Source: Mycolicibacterium lutetiense (GTDB taxonomy: Bacteria; Actinomycetota; Actinomycetes; Mycobacteriales; Mycobacteriaceae). Taken from it: a DNA stretch of 64,000 bases. Made by a program: the position numbers and the translations under genes. The notes under the pieces were generated by a model that saw only the letters and a program-made list of their open reading frames with translations, had not been told where the DNA came from and did no database searches. Shown here in pieces: positions 58,093-64,000 of this stretch (the stretch's first letter is position 1; the number at the start of each line of letters is the position of its first letter). Location: NCBI RefSeq assembly GCF_017876775.1, contig NZ_JAGIOP010000002.1:1240001-1304000 (forward strand). The letters are read 5' to 3'.

Positions 58093-58788
58093 AATGATAG
58101 CGGCATCGGCGTTCTCGACAAAGCGGTGGGTGTGCTGCACACCGTGGCCGAGTCACCTTGCGGGCTGGCCGAACTCTGCGAGCGGACCGGCCTCCCCCGC
58201 GCGACCGCGCACCGACTGGCCGCGGGGCTCGAAACCCACCGGCTGCTGGCCCGCGACGCCGACGGCCGCTGGCGCCTCGGCCCGGCACTGACCGAATTGG
58301 CCTCCCACGTCAACGATCCGCTGCTGGCCGCCGGGGCCGCGGTACTGCCCCGCCTGCGCGAGATCACCGGCGAGAGCGTCCAGTTGTACCGGCGCGAAGG
58401 CCAATCACGGGTCTGTGTGGTGGCGTTGGAACCCCCGGCCGGGCTACGTGACACCGTGCCGGTGGGCACCCACCTTCCGATGACGGCCGGCTCGGGAGCC
58501 AAAGTTCTACTCGCCTACGCCGACCCGGCCACCCAGCAGGCCGTGCTGCCGGTCGCCAAGTTCACCGACCGCGTCCTGGCCGAGGTCCGTAAGCGCGGCT
58601 GGGCGCAGAGCGCCGCCGAGCGCGAGCCGGGTGTGGCCAGTGTCTCGGCGCCGGTGCGCGACGGCCGCGGTGCCGTGATCGCCGCAGTGTCGGTGTCCGG
58701 ACCGATCGACAGAATGGGTCGCCGGCCGGGAGCCCGCTGGGCGGCAGATCTTCTCGCCGCCGCCGACGCCCTGACCCGCCGACTGTGA
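58087..58788 (+). CDS. IclR-family regulator next to leuCD
   Basis: A 233-residue IclR regulator, Rv2989-like and related to Streptomyces NdgR, known to control leuCD and other amino-acid genes. Winged helix in 1 to about 60 (VLDKAVGVLHTVAESPCGLAEL, GLPRATAHRLAAGLE), effector domain after 75 (VCVVALEPPAGLRDTVPVG, GSGAKVLLAYADP). GTG at 58087 probably serves as the first transcribed codon. Effector likely an amino acid or leucine-path metabolite (inference). Confidence 0.92.
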   Translation: MRNDSGIGVLDKAVGVLHTVAESPCGLAELCERTGLPRATAHRLAAGLETHRLLARDADGRWRLGPALTELASHVNDPLLAAGAAVLPRLREITGESVQLYRREGQSRVCVVALEPPAGLRDTVPVGTHLPMTAGSGAKVLLAYADPATQQAVLPVAKFTDRVLAEVRKRGWAQSAAEREPGVASVSAPVRDGRGAVIAAVSVSGPIDRMGRRPGARWAADLLAAADALTRRL

Positions 58789-58823
58789 GGCGGATCTCAA
58801 CAGCCGGCTGAGGCACCCGGCGT

Positions 58824-58961
58824 GTCACGCCAGCGTGGCCCTCGAGCTCCGGTGCCACTCCAGCGTGACGAACTGGGCGGGTCCGGCGGCGCCCCGGAAC
58901 CCCGTCCCGTCGAGCGTCACGCCAGAGTGACGTTCGACACCCGGTGCCACTCCAGCGTGAC
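58824..58961. repeat. 92-bp imperfect tandem repeat with four half-palindromic motifs
   Basis: GTCACGCCAGMGTGRC occurs at 58824-58839 and 58916-58931; GTGCCACTCCAGCGTGAC at 58852-58869 and 58944-58961. Each pair is 92 bp apart. The second motif is close to the reverse complement of the first, so each unit can fold. Non-coding, between the IclR gene and the tRNA terminator. Confidence 0.75.
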
Positions 58962-59017
58962 GAAGTGGGGAGCGGGGGGCGCGACGAACCCGACGCGAGA
59001 CACAACCCGCGCAACGC

Positions 59018-59051
59018 AAAAGCGCCCAGTTCATGAGAACTGGGCGCTTTT
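59018..59051 (-). terminator. Intrinsic terminator of the tRNA pair
   Basis: A perfect 15-bp stem (59018-59032 with 59037-59051), four-base loop, with GCGCTTTT at the minus-strand 3' side. It lies 8 bp beyond the tRNA-Glu 3' end and is a textbook factor-independent terminator, uncommon in mycobacteria. Confidence 0.85.
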
Positions 59052-59058
59052 ACTTCTG

Positions 59059-59131
59059 TACCCCCGATGGGATTCGAACCCACGCTACCGCCGTGAGAGG
59101 GCGGCGTCCTAGGCCGCTAGACGACGGGGGC
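59059..59131 (-). tRNA. tRNA-Glu (CTC)
   Basis: A 73-nt cloverleaf: acceptor GCCCCCG pairing with CGGGGGT, anticodon stem CCGCC/GGCGG with loop CTCTCAC (anticodon CTC), T-arm with TTCGAAT, discriminator A. CCA is not encoded. Second of two tRNAs on this strand. Confidence 0.93.
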
Positions 59132-59202
59132 TAGAACTTCCGGATGGTCAGCATAGCTCAGGCGATCGTGCTCACCTAATCCGACTGAACCACTCCGGAT
59201 GG

Positions 59203-59274
59203 CTGGGGTACCAGGACTCGAACCTAGAATGAGGGAATCAGAATCCCTAGTGTTGCCAATTACACCATACCCCA
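59203..59274 (-). tRNA. tRNA-Gln (CTG)
   Basis: A 72-nt cloverleaf: acceptor TGGGGTA pairing with TACCCCA, anticodon loop TTCTGAT between AGGGA and TCCCT (anticodon CTG), T-arm with TTCGAGT, discriminator G. CCA follows at 59200-59202, so it is encoded. Lies 71 bp upstream of tRNA-Glu and directly after gltX. Confidence 0.93.
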
Positions 59275-59402
59275 TTAATTGCCCATCACCGCAGGTCACA
59301 GGCAATTTCGATCCGATCGACTCAGCGGGGGCTTCCCCGTTTTGCTTTTCGAACCGACGAGCAGACTACCAAAGATTTAGGGCGCTTTTCACCACCGGCC
59401 GC

Positions 59403-60866
59403 TCACCCGCGGCCCCGGGCAGCCCGCAACCGCGCCAGACTGCGGTCAGCTCCCAGCAGTTCCATCGACTCGAACAGCGGCGGGCTGATCGTCGCCCCTG
59501 TGACCGCCACACGGATCGGCCCGAACGCCTTCCGTGGCTTGAGCTCCAGACCGTCCAGAAGCGCTGTCTTGAGCGCCGCCTCGATGTTGGCGGTGTTCCA
59601 CTCCCCGACGCCTTCCAAGGCGCTCAGCGCGGCGTCCAGGACCGGTGCGGACTCTTCGCGAAGTTCCTTGGCCGCTGCCTTCTCGTCGATCTCGTAGGAG
59701 TCGTCGTCGAAGAACTTCAGCAGCCCCCACGCATCGCCCAGGACGACGATGCGGGTCTGGATCAGCGCCGCGGCTTCGGCGAATGCGGCGTCGTCCAAAC
59801 CGGTGTCGTGACCGTGGCCGTCGAGGTAAGCGCGCAGCCGGGCGGTGAAATCCTCTGCCGTCAGCAGCCGGATGTGCTCGGCGTTGATCGCGTCGGCCTT
59901 CTTCTGGTCGAATCGCGCCGGGTTCGAGTTGACGTCGGCCACATCGAACGCGGCCACCATCTCGTCGAGGCTGAACACGTCATGATCGTCGGCGATCCCC
60001 CAGCCCAGCAGCGCCAGATAGTTCAGCAGGCCCTCAGGCAGGAAGCCGCGGTCGCGGTGCAGGAACAGATTCGACTGCGGATCGCGCTTGGACAACTTCT
60101 TGTTGCCGTCGCCGAGAACACTTGGCAGATGGGCGAACTGAGGCACCTGCTCGGCCACACCGATCCGCATCAACGCCTGATACAGCGCGATCTGGCGCGG
60201 TGTCGATGGCATGATGTCCTCGCCGCGCAGCACGTGGGTGATCTTCATCATCGCGTCGTCGACCGGGTTGACCAAGGTGTACAACGGATCTCCGTTGGCG
60301 CGGGTGATCGCGAAATCCGGCACCGAACCCGCCGGGAAGCTCACCTGGCCGCGCACCAGATCGGTCCAGCCGAGGTCCTCATCGGGCATGCGTAGCCGCA
60401 GCACGGGCTTGCGGCCCTCGTCGGCGAACGCCCGGCGCTGCTCGTCGGTCAGGTCGCGGTCGTAATTGTCGTACCCGAGTTTCGGATTGCGCCCCGCTGC
60501 CAAGTGCCGCGCCTCGACTTCTTCGGGCGTCGAAAACGCCTCGTAGACCTCGCCGGCCGTCAGCAGGCGCGCGATCACGTCACGGTAGATCTCGCTGCGC
60601 TGCGACTGCCGGTACGGCTCGTACGGACCGCCGACCTCTGGCCCCTCGTCCCAGTCCAGACCCAGCCACCGCAGGGCGTCGAGGATCGCCGCGTAGCTTT
60701 CGTCGCTGTCACGCGCGGCATCGGTGTCCTCGATGCGGAAGACGAAGGCCCCGCCGGTGTGCCGGGCGTAGGCCCAGTTGAACAGGGCCGTGCGCACCAA
60801 ACCGACGTGCGGGGTGCCGGTCGGCGACGGGCAGAACCTCACCCTGACATTTGAACTGGTCATCAC
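59403..60866 (-). CDS. gltX: Glutamyl-tRNA synthetase
   Basis: A 487-residue class I synthetase that charges tRNA-Glu (and, in actinobacteria, mischarges tRNA-Gln for the GatCAB route). [19 protein letters not shown] is the HIGH region, [11 protein letters not shown] follows, and KLSKRD near 242 is the KMSKS loop. The C-terminal helical domain recognises the anticodon. The tRNA-Gln and tRNA-Glu genes lie just downstream on the same strand; both are its likely substrates. It overlaps the FAH-family gene by 4 bp. Confidence 0.97.
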   Translation of the reverse strand: MMTSSNVRVRFCPSPTGTPHVGLVRTALFNWAYARHTGGAFVFRIEDTDAARDSDESYAAILDALRWLGLDWDEGPEVGGPYEPYRQSQRSEIYRDVIARLLTAGEVYEAFSTPEEVEARHLAAGRNPKLGYDNYDRDLTDEQRRAFADEGRKPVLRLRMPDEDLGWTDLVRGQVSFPAGSVPDFAITRANGDPLYTLVNPVDDAMMKITHVLRGEDIMPSTPRQIALYQALMRIGVAEQVPQFAHLPSVLGDGNKKLSKRDPQSNLFLHRDRGFLPEGLLNYLALLGWGIADDHDVFSLDEMVAAFDVADVNSNPARFDQKKADAINAEHIRLLTAEDFTARLRAYLDGHGHDTGLDDAAFAEAAALIQTRIVVLGDAWGLLKFFDDDSYEIDEKAAAKELREESAPVLDAALSALEGVGEWNTANIEAALKTALLDGLELKPRKAFGPIRVAVTGATISPPLFESMELLGADRSLARLRAARGRG

Positions 60867-61666
60867 TTTCCTTTACGCACAACGGGATTGGTAAGGGTGC
60901 CGATGCCTTCGACGGTGACGCTCACGGTGTCCCCGTCTTCGATCGGGCCCACCCCCTCGGGGGTTCCGGTAAGGATCAGGTCACCCGGCAGCAGCGTCAT
61001 CACGGCCGAGACCCACTCGACGATGGCACCGATGTCGTGGATCATCAGCGAGGTCCGGCTGCGCTGGCGCACTTCGCTTTCGCCGGCCGAGCCGGCAATC
61101 CCGTGTGCGACCTCGGTGCGGATCTCCAGATCCGAGGGGTCGAGGTCGGTGACGATCCACGGGCCCGCGGGGCAGAAGGTGTCGTGCCCCTTGGCCCGCA
61201 TCCACTGGCCGTCCTTGGCCTGCTGGTCGCGCGCCGAGACGTCGTTGGCAATGGTGTAGCCCAGGATGTTCTCGGCGGCCCGCGCGGCGGGCACATCCTT
61301 GCAGGGCCGCCCGATGACGATCGCCAACTCGCCCTCGTGATGAACCGGATTGGCGTCGGCCGGCAGCTGGATCGGCACGTTGGGCCCGATGATCGCGGTG
61401 TTGGGTTTGAGGAAGATCACCGGATCCTCGGGAGCTGCCCCGCCCATCTCTGCGGCGTGGGCCTCATAGTTCTTGCCCATGCAGATGACCTTGCTGGCCA
61501 GGATGGGTGCCAGCAGGCGGACGTCGGCCAGCGGCCAGCTCCGTCCGGTGAACGTGGGGTTGCCGAAGGGGTGCTCGGCAATCTCTTTGCAGACGGCATC
61601 GGCACCGTCGCCTTCAACACTGACGAAAGCGACGCCGTCGGGACTGGCAATTCGACCTAAACGCAT
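60863..61666 (-). CDS. Fumarylacetoacetate hydrolase family protein (Rv2993c-like)
   Basis: A 267-residue FAH-fold protein. [28 protein letters not shown] (metal-binding Glu residues), [14 protein letters not shown] and [15 protein letters not shown] are the family motifs. Members hydrolyse acylpyruvates or decarboxylate oxaloacetate or catechol-path intermediates; the exact reaction is uncertain. The gltX start overlaps its stop (ATGA), so the two are coupled as in M. tuberculosis. Confidence 0.92.
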   Translation of the reverse strand: MRLGRIASPDGVAFVSVEGDGADAVCKEIAEHPFGNPTFTGRSWPLADVRLLAPILASKVICMGKNYEAHAAEMGGAAPEDPVIFLKPNTAIIGPNVPIQLPADANPVHHEGELAIVIGRPCKDVPAARAAENILGYTIANDVSARDQQAKDGQWMRAKGHDTFCPAGPWIVTDLDPSDLEIRTEVAHGIAGSAGESEVRQRSRTSLMIHDIGAIVEWVSAVMTLLPGDLILTGTPEGVGPIEDGDTVSVTVEGIGTLTNPVVRKGK

Positions 61667-61717
61667 TTGACCAGGGTAGTGCGCAGCGTCAGCGTGAACG
61701 CCCCGAGTCGGTTTTCG

Positions 61718-62914
61718 TCATTGCCCGTCGAACAGCGAGGCCAGAAACGGTGTGGAGTCCGGGACCGAGGCCAGCACGGTGCCGGAGTGATCCTCGTCGG
61801 GATAGACCTTGAGTGTGACGTCCTGGCCGTTGGCGCGTAGCTGATCGGCAAGCTGCTGCGACATGTTCGGCGGGACATCGCGGTCCAGCAGTCCGACGCC
61901 GAGGAAGATCGGCCGGTCGTAGCCGCTGGTCGGCGTGCCCAGGTAGGCGTCGAGCGCCTCGGTCAGCCCGGGCAGGCTGGCCAGTGGCGCGCGGAAGTAC
62001 GCGATCGGCGTCATACCGGTGAGCTGCTGGTCGAGTTGCGGCTTGCACAGCGTCTCCGCCTTGGCGACCGCGTCCAGCCCAGCGGGGGTGAGCACGCTGT
62101 CGATGTCGAGATCGGGCCGAGCCTCCCGCACCCCGGCCAGGATGTAACCGGTGTAGCTGTTGGCCGCGGGTCCCGTGTTCGGCGGCAGCGCCATGTCCGG
62201 CCCGGCCTGCTTGACGATGCCCTCGACATTGAACGGTGTCCCGGTCGCCACCACGCCGCGGTAGTCCAGCCCGGTGCCGCGGCTGAATTCGGTGGCCCAG
62301 CGCGCGCTGTTGACCGCGGCGCCGCCGCCCTGCGACTGGCCCACGATGGCCCATCTCGGTGACAACGGCAGATCCATCTGGTGCATGGCGATCACCGAAT
62401 CGACGACGCTGTGCGCGGTGGCCACGCTGTTGAGGTAGCTCATCAGGCCGGGGGTGCCCAGCCCGGCATAGTCGGAGCCGACAACGGCGTAACCCTGGTC
62501 GAGCCAGTGCGTCAGGTATTCGACATCCCGACCGCTGCGCGGCTGCGCCGAGGGAGCGCAATCGTCGCCGAGTCCTACGGTGCCGTGTGCCCACGCGATC
62601 GTCGGCCAGCCGCCCTGGGGCGCCTGGCCATGTGGAATGAACACCGCCGCGGTGCTGACAGCCGGTGAATCGTGCTGATCGACAGTTGAATAGAGGATGC
62701 GGTAGGCACGCTGCGCACCCGGAACCGACAGCGCGGGATCCAGCGGAGCGGTCTCGATCAGGCTGCCGGGGGTAGGAATCGGCGCGTCGTAGTGACGGAC
62801 ATCCAAGCCGGACCAGTCCGGCTCGGCCGCCGACGCGGTGGGTAGGACCACGAATCCACACATCATCACGACGGCTACCGCCGGCCACAGTTTCACGGGC
62901 ACAGCGTATTGCAC
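61718..62914 (-). CDS. Secreted lipase (LIP family)
   Basis: A 398-residue exported alpha/beta hydrolase. Signal peptide about 1-30 (VMMCGFVVLPTASA-AE). IVGQSQGGGAA carries the nucleophile Ser, TIAWAHGTVGLGDDCAPS is the typical N-terminal stretch of the Candida-type secretory lipase family, and DEDHSGTV probably provides the His. Substrate likely short to long acylglycerols or related esters. A second long open frame on the same strand (61689-62930) is a shadow. No partner gene; divergent from the MFS gene. Confidence 0.87.
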   Translation of the reverse strand: MQYAVPVKLWPAVAVVMMCGFVVLPTASAAEPDWSGLDVRHYDAPIPTPGSLIETAPLDPALSVPGAQRAYRILYSTVDQHDSPAVSTAAVFIPHGQAPQGGWPTIAWAHGTVGLGDDCAPSAQPRSGRDVEYLTHWLDQGYAVVGSDYAGLGTPGLMSYLNSVATAHSVVDSVIAMHQMDLPLSPRWAIVGQSQGGGAAVNSARWATEFSRGTGLDYRGVVATGTPFNVEGIVKQAGPDMALPPNTGPAANSYTGYILAGVREARPDLDIDSVLTPAGLDAVAKAETLCKPQLDQQLTGMTPIAYFRAPLASLPGLTEALDAYLGTPTSGYDRPIFLGVGLLDRDVPPNMSQQLADQLRANGQDVTLKVYPDEDHSGTVLASVPDSTPFLASLFDGQ

Positions 62915-62980
62915 GCGTGCGGTGTCTCATATTGTGGAATCAAAGTTCAATATCTTGGGACGCCGTGGAACGATGCACCC

Positions 62981-64000
62981 ATGCCCGTTTCGTCGATCAG
63001 CACGTTCCGCCGCTGGTCGATGCTGGCGATCGCACTGGCGGCCACCACCTGCGCCAACGTATTCATCAACGGCGCGGCGTTTCTGATTCCAACGCTGCAC
63101 GCCGAGCACGGTCTGGATCTGGCCAAAGCAGGTCTGCTGTCATCGATGCCGAGCTTCGGGCTCGTCCTCACCCTGATCGCGTGGGGCTACGTCGTCGACC
63201 GGGTGGGCGAACGGATCGTGTTGACGGTGGGCTCGGTCTTGACTGCCGCAGCGGCGTTCGGCGCGGCTTCCGCGGATTCCCTGGTGATGGTCGGGGTGTT
63301 CCTACTGCTGGGTGGAATGGCTGCGGCCAGCAGCAATTCGGCCAGCGGGCGGGTCGTGGTCGGCTGGTTTCCGCCCGAGCAACGTGGGCTGGCGATGGGA
63401 ATCCGGCAGACCGCAACGCCCTTGGGCGTGGGCTTGGGCGCATTGGTCATTCCACGCGTGGCCGAATCCCATGGCGTGGCAATCGCATTGCTGTTCCCTG
63501 CCATCCTGTGCGTCCTGTCCGCGGCGATTTGTGCTGTGGGAGTACTGGATCCACCACGACCGCCCCGTCATGAGGCGCCGGCCGAACACCTGGCCAACCC
63601 CTACCGGGGCTCGAACGTGTTGTGGCGCATCCATGCCGTGTCGGTGCTGCTGGTGGTTCCCCAGGGCCTGGTCTGGACGTTCACCCTGGTGTGGCTGATG
63701 AGCGATCGGGGTTGGTCTGCCGCGTCGGCCGGCACACTGGTCACCGTGGCCCAGTTACTGGGCGCCGCTGGGCGGATCGCCGCGGGCCGGTGGTCCGATG
63801 TGGTTGGGCTACGCCTACGGCCCATCCGGGCCATCGCGTTGGCCGCGGCTGCGACGATGGGCCTGCTGGCACTCACCGATTGGCTGGGTTCGCCGGTCAG
63901 TGTTGCGCTGATCGTGATCGCGTCGGTGATCACGGTGTCCGACAACGGTTTGGCGTTCACGGCGATCGCCGAGATCGCCGGACCGTTCTGGAGTGGACGC
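62981..64000 (+). CDS. MFS transporter, truncated by window end (Rv2994-like)
   Basis: The frame from ATG 62981 (MPVSSISTFRRWSMLAIAL) stays open to the window edge, 340 residues. Eight or more transmembrane helices are visible, with the MFS motif A region between helices 2 and 3 (GYVVDRVGERIVL) and repeated in the second half (AGRWSDVVGLRLRP). A small-molecule or drug efflux role is usual for such carriers; substrate unknown. The C-terminal helices lie outside the window. Confidence 0.85.
   Translation, partial: MPVSSISTFRRWSMLAIALAATTCANVFINGAAFLIPTLHAEHGLDLAKAGLLSSMPSFGLVLTLIAWGYVVDRVGERIVLTVGSVLTAAAAFGAASADSLVMVGVFLLLGGMAAASSNSASGRVVVGWFPPEQRGLAMGIRQTATPLGVGLGALVIPRVAESHGVAIALLFPAILCVLSAAICAVGVLDPPRPPRHEAPAEHLANPYRGSNVLWRIHAVSVLLVVPQGLVWTFTLVWLMSDRGWSAASAGTLVTVAQLLGAAGRIAAGRWSDVVGLRLRPIRAIALAAAATMGLLALTDWLGSPVSVALIVIASVITVSDNGLAFTAIAEIAGPFWSGR

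Noticed and set aside
61689..62930. 413-residue frame on the same strand as the secreted lipase
   Set aside because: Arg-rich out-of-frame reading of the lipase gene; the lipase frame has the signal peptide and GQSQGG motif.

Overview
The window is a high-GC, gene-dense chromosomal segment whose gene order matches the Mycobacterium/Mycolicibacterium core block that runs in M. tuberculosis from Rv2901c to Rv2994. The absence of the phthiocerol-lipid locus, the tandem aldo-keto reductases and the doubled dacB suggest a rapidly growing, non-tuberculous mycobacterium. Species cannot be named from the sequence alone. No rRNA, CRISPR array or prophage is visible; the only clear mobile element is one decayed IS200/IS605-type insertion.

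Region by region. 1-6.5 kb: a partial M20 amidohydrolase, then a minus-strand translation and secretion block (DUF2469, rnhB, lepB, rplS, trmD, rimM, khpA, rpsP, SnoaL-like) interrupted by the plus-strand lipoprotein lppW. 6.5-11.7 kb: an accessory patch with an IS605-type remnant (dead tnpA, intact tnpB, omega-RNA-like right end), two tandem D,D-carboxypeptidases and a CysJ-like diflavin reductase with a possible iron box, closed by a long stem-loop. 11.7-20.3 kb: amidohydrolase, ffh, then glnD-glnB-amt (nitrogen sensing, with GlnR-like boxes upstream) and ftsY. 20.3-22.4 kb: a secreted PE-PPE-domain hydrolase with a repetitive tail lies between ftsY and smc. 22.4-31.9 kb: smc, acyP, OsmC-like, a Pro/Gln-rich membrane protein, mutM-rnc-DUF177, sepIVA, coaD and rsmD. 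31.9-44.2 kb: pyruvate carboxylase, a VKOR/DsbA oxidative-folding pair, a LipN-like esterase head-to-head with two aldo-keto reductases, an exported HNH protein, recG and a FakA-like DAK protein. 44.4-51.1 kb: rpmB, a lipoprotein, ung, thiL, a RAM-domain protein, a DUF3515 protein, ddlA, a trans-sulfuration enzyme and gpsA. 51-58.8 kb: fbiD (F420), ppk, mutT1, hupB, leuCD and a divergent IclR regulator. 58.8-64 kb: a 92-bp tandem repeat, tRNA-Glu and tRNA-Gln, gltX, a FAH-family hydrolase, a secreted lipase and a truncated MFS transporter.

Working together: protein targeting (ffh, ftsY, lepB), chromosome maintenance (smc, hupB, recG, mutM, ung, rnhB, mutT1), nitrogen control (amt-glnB-glnD), cell-wall building and division (ddlA, dacB, sepIVA), and translation (rplS, rpsP, rpmB, trmD, rimM, rsmD, rnc, gltX, tRNAs) dominate. 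The most unusual content is the tnpB locus whose predicted guide covers a dacB promoter-like element, the short repeats found inside coding sequences (one apparently leaving rsmD with a CTG start), the PE-PPE insertion between ftsY and smc, and several unusually tight gene junctions.
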